A DNA stretch of 25,735 nt from Thiofilum sp039797965 (GTDB taxonomy: Bacteria; Pseudomonadota; Gammaproteobacteria; Thiotrichales; Thiotrichaceae), in NCBI GenBank assembly GCA_039797965.1, contig JBDKGX010000031.1:1-25735 (forward strand), in the 5' to 3' direction. Shown piece by piece: positions 17,365 through 24,924 of the stretch. The notes under the pieces are model-generated. The model saw nothing but the letters and a program-made list of their open reading frames with translations. It did no database searches and was not told the DNA's origin. Both the position numbers and the translations under genes were made by a program. Numbering within the stretch: position 1 is the first letter of the stretch; each line of letters begins with the position of its first letter.

Positions 17365-18033
17365 ATGCCACGTTATATTAATAAAATTGCCTCCTACTCG
17401 ATGGTAGGTAGCATTGGCGCTGTGATTGTATTGAGCTTACAAGGCTGTGGCGGTGATCAACCCCCTACTCCTCCCGAAAAACCCAAACAAGAAACCATTT
17501 CTCAAGCCACTAGCGATAAAGAGCAAACCTTTGTACTGCTCCTCAAACAAACGGGCGCTAATCCTGATACTTATCAACTCACTGAAAAAATCCCTTCTAG
17601 CTCAGGTACTAAAGCGATTGTGACTGGACTAGACGGTAAAGAGCGGGTGTTAACTGAAGACGAGTTGAAAAAAATTGCTGAAGCCGAAGCCAAACGGGTC
17701 GAAGACGGCTCCTCCACCCTCACCAAACCTGTTGCCGAAAATCAGGGCTTAAGTTTGGGTGAAACCATTTTAGCTTCTGCTGCGGGGGCGCTGATTGGCG
17801 GGATGATCGCTAATAAACTGATGGGCAATTCCAACTATCAACAGCACCAACAACAGCAAAATACTCGTGCGCAAAGTACTATGAGCAGTACTCGCACTCC
17901 CGGTAGCGCCGCTAATAATAGCGTTACTAAACCTAGTACTTCACAGCCTCGTAGTGGATTTTTTGGAGGTGGCAATACTAGCTCTAGCAGCTCCTCAGGG
18001 GGGAGTACTTCAGCCGGATCAGCAGGAGGTTGA
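17365..18033 (+). CDS. YgiB-like lipoprotein
   Basis: From the ATG at 17365 the protein has 222 residues. A lipobox LQGC places the lipid-carrying cysteine at position 28 after a hydrophobic stretch, so it is exported and lipidated. The middle has a hydrophobic glycine-rich segment (ETILASAAGALIGGMIANKLMG) and the end is Gln/Ser/Thr/Gly-rich and low in complexity, as in E. coli YgiB (which also ends in a GGFG.../SMGG tail). A longer reading from TTG at 17320 adds 15 residues; GGAG upstream favours 17365. It is followed after three bases by the YgiC-like gene, the same pair as ygiB-ygiC. Four AGTACT sites crowd into the low-complexity tail. Confidence 0.72.
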   Translation: MPRYINKIASYSMVGSIGAVIVLSLQGCGGDQPPTPPEKPKQETISQATSDKEQTFVLLLKQTGANPDTYQLTEKIPSSSGTKAIVTGLDGKERVLTEDELKKIAEAEAKRVEDGSSTLTKPVAENQGLSLGETILASAAGALIGGMIANKLMGNSNYQQHQQQQNTRAQSTMSSTRTPGSAANNSVTKPSTSQPRSGFFGGGNTSSSSSSGGSTSAGSAGG

Positions 18034-18036
18034 TTC

Positions 18037-19215
18037 ATGATTAAAACTGAAAAAGTCCAGCCGATCAGTCAACAGGTGATGGAAGATGTGGGCATGAATT
18101 GGCATACCGATTCAGACGGTACCGCCTATATTACTAATGAAATCGTGCCCGTCACTGAGGCTGAAGCAGAAGCCTATTACAACGCTGCGAATGAATTATA
18201 TGATATGTATGTTGAGGCGGCTCAACATGTTATTGATAATGATCTCTTTTTCGAGCTAGATATTCCTTTTAATTTAATTAATAGCATTAAACGTAGCTGG
18301 GAAAATGATGATCGCCATCTTTATGGACGATTTGATTTAGCAGGCGGTATTGATGGTTTACCCATTAAACTCATTGAGTTTAATGCCGATACCCCAACAA
18401 GTTTATTTGAAACTTCAGTAATTCAATGGGCGCTGCTAAAAGCCAATGGCATGAATGAAGATAAACAATTTAATAATGTTTATCAGGCGATTGGAAATAG
18501 TTTTAAGCGTATACTCACGGGTGATGAAGACCCCAGTACTTTTAATGATTATTATAATTACCAAAATATTTTATTCTCGTGTATGAGTAATCTCCCTGAG
18601 GATGAAAGTACTACTCGATTCTTACAGCAAATAGCCAGTGAAGCCGGTTTTCAAACCGATTTTTGTTATATGCACGAAGTCGCCTTTCAAGAGGAGACAG
18701 GGATTTTTAATCCTGAAGGCACACGCTTTGATTATTGGTTTAAATTATATCCGTGGGAAGATATTGCCCTGCAAAATGATGGTATTGTCGGGATTTTAGA
18801 CGATGTTACTCGTAATGAAGTGGGTACGATTTTAAATCCTGCTTATACCCTGCTTTTCCAAAGCAAAGGAATTATGAAAGTACTGTATGAGCTATTCCCC
18901 GACTCACCGTATTTATTAGAAACTCGTTTTCAGCCTTTGCAAGATAAAAAACAAGTGGCGAAAAAGATGTTTGGGCGCGAGGGTGCAAATACCACGATTT
19001 TGGATGCGGCGGGTAAAGTACTGAATAGTATCGGTGGCGACTATGATCGCTATCGCACGGTATACCAAGAGTTTGCTCAAATGGCGAAAGATGCCGAAGG
19101 TCGTACTTATCAGGCAGGTGTATTTTTCGCGTGGGAAGGCTGTGGTTTAGGCTTTAGACGCGGTAATGAAATCTTAGATAATATGAGTAAGTTTGTTAGC
19201 CATAGGATTGTATAA
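18037..19215 (+). CDS. Glutathionylspermidine-synthase-like ATP-grasp enzyme (YgiC/YjfC family)
   Basis: The 392-residue protein matches the C-terminal synthetase domain family of glutathionylspermidine synthase, present alone in YgiC and YjfC. Visible motifs are LYGRFDLAGG and KLIEFNADTPTSLFETSVIQW near residues 100-130, FDYWFKLYPWED near 225-236, the LLETRF segment, and late VYQEFAQMA and GVFFAWEGCGLGFRRG. The family joins amines to peptides with ATP, but YgiC itself has no settled substrate, so none is claimed. The start ATG at 18037 lies 3 bases after the lipoprotein stop. The pair is most likely one operon. Confidence 0.85.
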   Translation: MIKTEKVQPISQQVMEDVGMNWHTDSDGTAYITNEIVPVTEAEAEAYYNAANELYDMYVEAAQHVIDNDLFFELDIPFNLINSIKRSWENDDRHLYGRFDLAGGIDGLPIKLIEFNADTPTSLFETSVIQWALLKANGMNEDKQFNNVYQAIGNSFKRILTGDEDPSTFNDYYNYQNILFSCMSNLPEDESTTRFLQQIASEAGFQTDFCYMHEVAFQEETGIFNPEGTRFDYWFKLYPWEDIALQNDGIVGILDDVTRNEVGTILNPAYTLLFQSKGIMKVLYELFPDSPYLLETRFQPLQDKKQVAKKMFGREGANTTILDAAGKVLNSIGGDYDRYRTVYQEFAQMAKDAEGRTYQAGVFFAWEGCGLGFRRGNEILDNMSKFVSHRIV

Positions 19216-19224
19216 GGTTTAATA

Positions 19225-19255
19225 AAGTACTTGGCTTATTATGGGCTAAGTACTT
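19225..19255. terminator. Hairpin between convergent genes, possible terminator
   Basis: AAGTACTT (19225-19232) and AAGTACTT (19248-19255) pair with each other and the stem continues inward by GGC with GCT (one G-U), giving about 11 pairs and a 9-base loop. It lies between the YgiC-like gene and the Uma2 gene, which end toward each other. No strong T-run follows, so termination is only likely. Confidence 0.5.
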
Positions 19256-19281
19256 GGTGTGATTTATAATTTTTAGATAGT

Positions 19282-19887
19282 CTACTGATCTGATAATGGT
19301 GACTCTGAAAGACTGATGGCGGCGTTATCAATCCCTTCATAAATATCTGCTAGCGTTAAAGTAGCTTCTGTACAGGGTACAGCAATGGTTTGCTGCTCTT
19401 GATCGTACAACACGACATCCCACTCATCTTGTTGATCTCGAAAATATACGGTTACTTGTGAGCGATCTTGCTCCACTATCCAATAGGCTTGTAGAGTGCC
19501 CAGCTTTTGGTAAGCCACTGTTTTTTGGTGTCTATCTTTCCATTCTGTTGAAGGGGAAGTCACCTCTACAATCAAGCAGGGACTGGTCACATAATGTTTT
19601 TCAGAGGCTTCGCGCTCACAGCTCAACATGACATCAGGGTAGTAATAAGATTTTGCTTTTTCGGCTTTGACTTTAATGTCCGAGACATTGACACGACAAG
19701 GGGTTCCCTTAGCGGCTAAGCGCAGAGCAAAGGCAATATTCATGGCAATGTCATTGTGTCGTAGGGAGCTGCCAGCCATGGCGTAGACTTTACCATCGAC
19801 ATATTCATGGCGTACCGTGGCGAGCTTTTCGCTTTCGAGGTAATCCTGTTCAGTTAGATGAGATTCTATTAGGTTCTTGGCTAACAT
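19282..19887 (-). CDS. Uma2-family (DUF820) putative endonuclease
   Basis: The 201-residue protein has the PD-(D/E)XK-type pattern of the Uma2 family: HEYVDGKVYAMAGSSLRHNDI at the start (E28), then the metal-site pair D85 in YYYPDVMLS and E108 in CLIVEVTSPST, and the DRHQKTVAYQ helix with K122. YWIVEQDRSQVTVYF follows. The family is thought to be a nuclease by fold; a function for this copy is unknown. It lies 53 bases from the first CRISPR repeat and points away from it. Copies are common in cyanobacteria and are found scattered elsewhere, suggesting transfer. Confidence 0.88.
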   Translation of the reverse strand: MLAKNLIESHLTEQDYLESEKLATVRHEYVDGKVYAMAGSSLRHNDIAMNIAFALRLAAKGTPCRVNVSDIKVKAEKAKSYYYPDVMLSCEREASEKHYVTSPCLIVEVTSPSTEWKDRHQKTVAYQKLGTLQAYWIVEQDRSQVTVYFRDQQDEWDVVLYDQEQQTIAVPCTEATLTLADIYEGIDNAAISLSESPLSDQ

Positions 19888-19940
19888 TAGTGATACTCGC
19901 GCAGTACAATAGCTTAATTATAACATACAGTTAGCATAGT

Positions 19941-21156
19941 ATCTTAATCCCTTTTAAACAGGGTAGGCATTCAAACGGTTTTTGATGATGATTATGAGTA
20001 CAGGTTAGCTGTCTTAATCCCTTTTAAACAGGGTAGGCATTCAAACAAACCGCTCGAAGAGCAGGGGCTGAGCAAAAAGGTCTTAATCCCTTTTAAACAG
20101 GGTAGGCATTCAAACAAATCAAGAACATCATTGTGATAGTCTTGTTTGTGTCTTAATCCCTTTTAAACAGGGTAGGCATTCAAACTGATTATACTGTATA
20201 TACAAGTAAAGATGGCTGTCTTAATCCCTTTTAAACAGGGTAGGCATTCAAACAGGAATCTTTGGCGGAGGAATAATAGTGGGAAGTCTTAATCCCTTTT
20301 AAACAGGGTAGGCATTCAAACGTGGTTTTCTTGGTGTATGCGTTAGGGTATTTGTCTTAATCCCTTTTAAACAGGGTAGGCATTCAAACATGCTGAGAGC
20401 AAAATTCCTACTTCGTTCTGGGGTCTTAATCCCTTTTAAACAGGGTAGGCATTCAAACAATTTGTTGATGAAACAAATGAGCGATGGGAGGTCTTAATCC
20501 CTTTTAAACAGGGTAGGCATTCAAACAGTTGGGAATGTCAGTTGTGAATCAGCAATTGATGTCTTAATCCCTTTTAAACAGGGTAGGCATTCAAACGGTA
20601 CCAATCAGTTCGATTGAACTCAAAAATGATATGTCTTAATCCCTTTTAAACAGGGCAGTCATTCAAACCTTTAAACAAGCCTAACTTTATAGCCTACTAG
20701 TGTCTTAATCCCTTTTAAACAGGGCAGTCATTCAAACTAAAAACATTGGATTGGATGGAAAGTGGAAATCTGTCTTAATCCCTTTTAAACAGGGCAGTCA
20801 TTCAAACTAAGTTTATATGCAGATTCTAAACTGAACTCTGAGTCTTAATCCCTTTTAAACAGGGCAGTCATTCAAACTATTTGATTTTTGGAATAAAGAG
20901 CAAAGTGCTCTGTCTTAATCCCTTTTAAACAGGGCAGTCATTCAAACCGGCTAGTCTGTTGATTAAAATTATACTCTAATGTCTTAATCCCTTTTAAACA
21001 GGGCAGTCATTCAAACTTAGAAAAAGCGGTTAAAATGATCAACAAATATGGTCTTAATCCCTTTTAAACAGGGCAGTCATTCAAACCGAATAAGTTTTAT
21101 GGATGTGCTAATCAGGAACAGTCTTAATCCCTTTTAAACAGGGCAGTCATTCAAAC
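19941..21156 (-). CRISPR. CRISPR array, 18 repeats of 36 bases and 17 spacers
   Basis: Eighteen 36-base repeats begin at 19941, 20011, 20080, 20150, 20218, 20286, 20354, 20423, 20491, 20561, 20633, 20702, 20772, 20842, 20912, 20981, 21051 and 21121. Spacers are 32-36 bases, mostly 33 or 34, all different. Repeats 2-10 are identical; 11-18 are identical to each other but differ at repeat positions 24 (T to C) and 27 (G to T). Repeat 1 has A in place of the first G. I read the transcribed strand as minus: there CCCT and AGGG form a stem directly followed by the 8-base handle ATTAAGAC, the degenerate repeat falls at the far end from the leader, and the cas genes lie on the leader side on the same strand. 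The other strand ends in ATTCAAAC, so plus is not excluded. Confidence 0.97.
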
Positions 21157-21307
21157 CCTTCGTGTCTGGCGGGGCTTTATAATCAAGTACTTACAAAGAC
21201 CCTTAGCAGAAATTTTACCTCCAAAAAAGCTGGTGTGGTAAAATTTTGAGCAATTCATCCAAAACACATTGTTAAAGAGCTGGAATATCCACATCATAAC
21301 CAAAATA
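21157..21307 (-). promoter_or_regulatory. Probable CRISPR leader, with an inverted repeat
   Basis: This 151-base A/T-rich stretch separates csx16 from the nearest repeat. AAATTTTACC (21210-21219) and GGTAAAATTT (21237-21246) are perfect inverted repeats around 17 bases. The leader role follows from the array direction inferred from the stem-handle layout. The repeat could also end the cas transcript or bind a protein; no T-run follows it on the minus strand. Confidence 0.55.
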
Positions 21308-21619
21308 CTACCGTTTGTCAGTATCATTCATCACCTGTTGCGCTCGATACTCCTCCAATCGCGCCCTATACTGCCGCATCAACTCCGCTGTCAACTCCTG
21401 CCCGCGCAACTCAGCAGGCAACTCCAACGTCAAATGAAAATATCGCGCCCCTCGTGCATTGACCGACGCCACCAAATTAATCGGTAATGTCCCCAGTACC
21501 ACATCCCCTGCTTGAATCCGCTCACTATCCAAATGCGCCAACTGTTGATCTACCCGAAACCCTTCGGATGCTGCCCAAGCAATCGCCCCCGCATGACGGG
21601 AAATAAAATAAGTGGTCAT
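21308..21619 (-). CDS. csx16: Csx16 (VVA1548 family) CRISPR-associated protein
   Basis: The 103-residue protein is recognised as Csx16 from its start (MTTYFISRHAGAIAWA, then the AHLD segment near 28-31), the GDVVLGTLPINLVA motif and ARGARYFHLTLELPAELRGQELT. Csx16 is found only next to type III systems that use cyclic oligoadenylate signalling and has been proposed to degrade that signal (a ring nuclease); I rely on general knowledge here. The start ATG overlaps the CARF-HEPN stop by four bases (ATGA), so the two are made together, which suits a switch and its off-control. It is the last gene of the cas operon before the array. Confidence 0.9.
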   Translation of the reverse strand: MTTYFISRHAGAIAWAASEGFRVDQQLAHLDSERIQAGDVVLGTLPINLVASVNARGARYFHLTLELPAELRGQELTAELMRQYRARLEEYRAQQVMNDTDKR

Positions 21620-22821
21620 GGCTTAATATCTAACTTATTGAATAGACCTTCTAATTCATTTTTTAATTTCATCGAATCTTGCATAATTAATGCTACATTT
21701 GCATTAGGCTCAGTACCATGTGCTAAAGCATTGCGAATACGACTAAGTTGCATGAATGCATTTTTCAAGTGTTTTCTTCCTGTACCTCGCGAATGCTTGA
21801 ATTTTTTAAACTCATCAACTGCATCCTTTCGTATTAAAAAATTTTGCTGCTCATTTAACTCATTAGGCTCTAGCAAAGAAGTGATAAAAGACTCCAGCCC
21901 AAATATACATGCCCGTACAAACTCGTTATTTCTCAAGTAAAAATGTGCTAACTTACTTTGACGCTTTTGTAAGTTTTTATTATCAGACCATGTAATGTGT
22001 TGATTAAAACTTTCTGTGAAAAACCCACCAATACCATTAAATTTTTTTGGCAAATGGCTTTTAACAACATCTAATTGTTTTCCGGCCTCTACTAGATTAA
22101 AAGTACGCTCATAATGAGCAGCCTTTTGTAAAGCATGTAGCGCAGCATTTGGTAGTTCTTCATGCTCTAAAGGTTCCTGAAATGCCGTATAATCACCATT
22201 TTGCTCATAACGATATAAGGCTTTTGTCCAACACTCCACCTCTAGTAATCCATCTAAATGCATTACAGGTGCTATACCATTTTTATCGCGCATATCCCAT
22301 GCACCGTAAAAAATTCCATTAATTTTTACGCTTTTCAATGTTTGTAGCAATAATGCACTTTGCTGTACTAGCATAGGCAAATGCCTAAACCCATGTGTTA
22401 CATCCAATGAAGCTTTATCATTATCTTCAAAGTCTCCCATAAGCGTATGCAGAATTTGGGTTTGTTCTTGAGTATTGCGACCATAGGGAATAATTTTTAG
22501 CGAACATCTAGTACCAATATAAGACTCAAGTATGGAAACAAAATTCTTTAAATAATCCTCTGTCACCGCCTCGGCTTGACTTAAATCATGTAGTTGTTGT
22601 GTTTCCTCTATCGATAAGCCAGCTTCTTGCATGAGATTGTCCCACATGCTTCCAGCTGTCCCAAGCACAATAAAATGATCGGGTTTAACCTCTTTGAGCA
22701 AAGTTAAACCAAAGAAGCTTGAAGAATATTTATTACCATTGCCAAAATCATAAGTTGCTGGTTGGTAGTTAGAAAATTTAGGATCTTTCACTTTTCCTAA
22801 TAATGTTACTAATCTATGCAT
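21616..22821 (-). CDS. CARF-HEPN CRISPR ribonuclease (Csx1/Csx2, TIGR02221-like)
   Basis: From ATG at 22821 the protein has 401 residues. The N-terminal half is a CARF domain: MHRLVTLLGK, then FIVLGTAGSMW and the hallmark DVTHGFRHLP at 140-149. The C-terminal half is helical and ends with the HEPN motif R363-x4-H368 (RNALAH), the ribonuclease active site. Known proteins of this type bind cyclic oligoadenylate in CARF and then cut RNA non-specifically. I chose 22821 over the TTG at 22860 because GAAGG lies seven bases upstream and family members start at this point. It lies ten bases after the membrane-protein gene and overlaps csx16. No AGTACT lies inside it. Confidence 0.9.
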   Translation of the reverse strand: MHRLVTLLGKVKDPKFSNYQPATYDFGNGNKYSSSFFGLTLLKEVKPDHFIVLGTAGSMWDNLMQEAGLSIEETQQLHDLSQAEAVTEDYLKNFVSILESYIGTRCSLKIIPYGRNTQEQTQILHTLMGDFEDNDKASLDVTHGFRHLPMLVQQSALLLQTLKSVKINGIFYGAWDMRDKNGIAPVMHLDGLLEVECWTKALYRYEQNGDYTAFQEPLEHEELPNAALHALQKAAHYERTFNLVEAGKQLDVVKSHLPKKFNGIGGFFTESFNQHITWSDNKNLQKRQSKLAHFYLRNNEFVRACIFGLESFITSLLEPNELNEQQNFLIRKDAVDEFKKFKHSRGTGRKHLKNAFMQLSRIRNALAHGTEPNANVALIMQDSMKLKNELEGLFNKLDIKP

Positions 22822-22831
22822 TATTAAACCT

Positions 22832-23236
22832 TCACATGGATTCCAAACGTGGTAAATCAAACTGCTCTAACTCCGGTGCTGTACATCTAATCACTAACTC
22901 GTGTACATCACCACTTACCTGAGCCTCTTCTAATGCGTCAAAAAACGCTTTTTGATTGAGATAAGGCAAATCATAACGTTTGCCCTTTTCTTTCATCGGT
23001 AAAATACCCAATAACCCCTGCACCTCAGCACGAGTTAAATTTTTACGTCGTATTTGCCCTTGCAATGTGATTAGTACCTCAGGCTCTAAACACTGTAGAC
23101 GAATATCAATCAGATCATTCTCGCGTTGCTCTTTACGCCATAAATAAACCCGAATCGAAATAGACACCATCAACGCAACAATACCCGCAGCAATACCGAT
23201 TTTATCGAGTACATCCCAAATTACAGCCCAACTCAT
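22832..23236 (-). CDS. Small single-helix membrane protein in the type III-B operon, family not recognised
   Basis: From ATG at 23236 (a TTG at 23245 would add three residues) the protein has 134 residues. A hydrophobic helix at about 11-33 is followed by RVYLWRKEQR, so the rest should face the cytoplasm. The soluble part (about 45-134) has alternating strand and helix pieces: PEVLITLQGQIRRKN, a helix TRAEVQGLLGIL, KAFFDALEEAQ and VHELVIRCTAPELEQFDL. No known family is recognised. It lies between cmr6 (33 bases) and the CARF gene (10 bases) in the same direction, so it belongs to the operon. A small N-terminal membrane helix plus cytoplasmic domain is also the general plan of the cyclic-oligoadenylate-binding Csx23, but no shared sequence is claimed. 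Confidence 0.72.
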   Translation of the reverse strand: MSWAVIWDVLDKIGIAAGIVALMVSISIRVYLWRKEQRENDLIDIRLQCLEPEVLITLQGQIRRKNLTRAEVQGLLGILPMKEKGKRYDLPYLNQKAFFDALEEAQVSGDVHELVIRCTAPELEQFDLPRLESM

Positions 23237-23269
23237 CGTTTCCAATACCTTGAAGTACTACACAAGTCA

Positions 23270-24424
23270 CTAAAGAACCAGTTGAATAATTTCCTTATTC
23301 ATTACGTACACCCTCATTTTCACACCCTCGCCCTTAGCTAGTTTTTGCTGAGTTGCACTATCTAACTGTGCTAATAGCGCCGCAATTTTGTCTTGATTGG
23401 TTAGCGTCGCGATAGGATTACGTTGGTACTCGACGATTAAGGCTTTATTTTTCAGATTACGTTTTAAATAACCCTCTACCACTTCAGCATTTTTTAAAGC
23501 TTCTTGCTGCTTAGCTTTTTCAATAGCCTCTAAACTTTGCATTTGCCCATACCCCGTCGCCGTTTTACCCCCTGCTCCTGCGTATAGCAAAGCCTGCTCT
23601 AAGACATAAGCCACGTCATCCAACTGGATAGCCTCTTTATCCGCCGGAGGTGCTGACGGACGTAAGGCAAAGCTAAATAACAAACTAATCTCTTTTGCCA
23701 CTAAAAAGGTGATCGGTATAGGATTGTGCCAGTCGGCAGGCACGGTATTGGCTTGATTAGGCTCTTTCGCACCCTTAGCATACCAATCACCCATATGTGG
23801 GGTCATCACGTCCACCCCTAAAGTGACTGGCTCAGTAGGAATCGCATCAAAGAAAATCAAAGTACCTGCTTGAGCCTCATAATCTTTTTCGGTTGGGTCT
23901 TTGCTAGTACTGCCAAACCAACTTAATAACAATTGCTTTTTTAGCGGGTCGTCAATCTCAAGGTTACTTTCTAAATAGCTACGCACTAACCCCTTAACCG
24001 CCGCGCCAGTAAGGTACGGCACGCCTAAAGTGGGATGCCATGCAAAACCATTTTCTACAGGATGTGGATTGCCCATACCTGTGACGAAATGCCCAGTGGC
24101 TTTGAACGTCAAACATTGCCCCTTCAAATACGTTTTTACCAATGCGATTTGATTTTCCGTATAGTGTTGTAGTGCGTTTTCTCCTTCCTTATGAGAAGGA
24201 GTTTTTTTTCCTGCAAATGTATTTAACCAGTAAGCTTTACCCCTAGGCTCATCCTCGTTTTTCTTTTTATCTTTATGAGGTTCTAGAATTAGCCAACGTT
24301 TGTGTTCATTGCTATTTTCGCGATCGTACTGATTAAAAAAGCGTTCAAACCATAACCCATAATGACTAGTATTAGTTAAATGGGGTTCTGCTTGTTGTAT
24401 TACATCGTATAAAGGAAAACTCAT
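23270..24424 (-). CDS. cmr6: Type III-B RAMP protein Cmr6
   Basis: Cmr6 is a RAMP-fold subunit near one end of the Cmr effector, close to the 3' side of the guide RNA. The 384-residue protein has GMGNPHPVENGFAWHPTLG then VPYLTGAAVKGLVRSYLE (about 117-151), the glycine-rich RNA-binding region of Cmr6, and a second glycine-rich patch LYAGAGGKTATGYGQM near residue 285. The start overlaps the cmr5 stop by four bases (ATGA). Confidence 0.94.
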   Translation of the reverse strand: MSFPLYDVIQQAEPHLTNTSHYGLWFERFFNQYDRENSNEHKRWLILEPHKDKKKNEDEPRGKAYWLNTFAGKKTPSHKEGENALQHYTENQIALVKTYLKGQCLTFKATGHFVTGMGNPHPVENGFAWHPTLGVPYLTGAAVKGLVRSYLESNLEIDDPLKKQLLLSWFGSTSKDPTEKDYEAQAGTLIFFDAIPTEPVTLGVDVMTPHMGDWYAKGAKEPNQANTVPADWHNPIPITFLVAKEISLLFSFALRPSAPPADKEAIQLDDVAYVLEQALLYAGAGGKTATGYGQMQSLEAIEKAKQQEALKNAEVVEGYLKRNLKNKALIVEYQRNPIATLTNQDKIAALLAQLDSATQQKLAKGEGVKMRVYVMNKEIIQLVL

Positions 24425-24924
24425 GTTGTTTGCCCTTCTGACTTTTGGGCTGACGTTTCATCTGTCATATAAGCCTTCGCAAACTTCTTGACCCAATCCA
24501 TCAACATTTGGGCTTCCGCTTGGGCAAGGCGGTAGTGATGCATGTTCTTAGTGGTAATGCCTTCTAATAAATCATCACAATCGCTATAAGGTTGGCGTGG
24601 CATCTCTTCATTTTTAAAAGGCTTAGATTTTTGGCTATTTATAGTCTTTTTAGTATTAGTTTCTTGAGTGCATAACCAATCTGATAGAGTTAAGTAAAGC
24701 AGCCAATAAGCCTTTTCTTTTTTATTTCTTTTATCTTCAGCTTTATCAAATGCGCTTTTCGACCTAAAGAAAGCCACTGCTTGTCCTAAACCATTAGTAT
24801 GAATCATTGCAGGTAAACTAGAAGCATAGCTTTTGTATTCGCTATGAATCTCTTTATCTTCGGCTGCCGCTAAAACACGTTTCATCGCATATGCTGCACG
24901 CTGCTGTTGAATAGTTTGGTTCAT
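24421..24924 (-). CDS. cmr5: Type III-B small subunit Cmr5
   Basis: Cmr5 is the small helical subunit that stacks along the Cmr4 backbone. The 167-residue protein begins QTIQQQRAAYAMKRV and is mainly helical: SYASSLPAMIHTNGLGQAVAFF (about 49-70), then YWLLYLTLSDWLC, and a final MHHYRLAQAEAQMLMDWVKKFAKAY. It is a little longer than usual because of a Lys/Ser-rich insert near 90-110. The ATG overlaps the cmr4 stop by four bases, giving close coupling with its partner. Confidence 0.92.
   Translation of the reverse strand: MNQTIQQQRAAYAMKRVLAAAEDKEIHSEYKSYASSLPAMIHTNGLGQAVAFFRSKSAFDKAEDKRNKKEKAYWLLYLTLSDWLCTQETNTKKTINSQKSKPFKNEEMPRQPYSDCDDLLEGITTKNMHHYRLAQAEAQMLMDWVKKFAKAYMTDETSAQKSEGQTT

Noticed and set aside
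19282..19887. Uma2 gene as part of the CRISPR system
   Set aside because: It lies at the far end of the array, points away from it, and the family is common in places without CRISPR.
19888..19940. CRISPR leader on the left side of the array
   Set aside because: Only 53 bases separate the Uma2 start from the first repeat, and that repeat is the degenerate one. The hairpin-then-handle layout also favours the minus strand. Not fully excluded.
19977..21120. Spacers that match other parts of the window (self-targeting)
   Set aside because: Reading by eye found no long match between any spacer and the rest of the window. A genome-wide search was not possible.
21269..21940. Plus-strand frames near csx16 and the CARF gene
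   Set aside because: They run opposite csx16 and the CARF-HEPN gene, which carry clear family motifs, and show none themselves.
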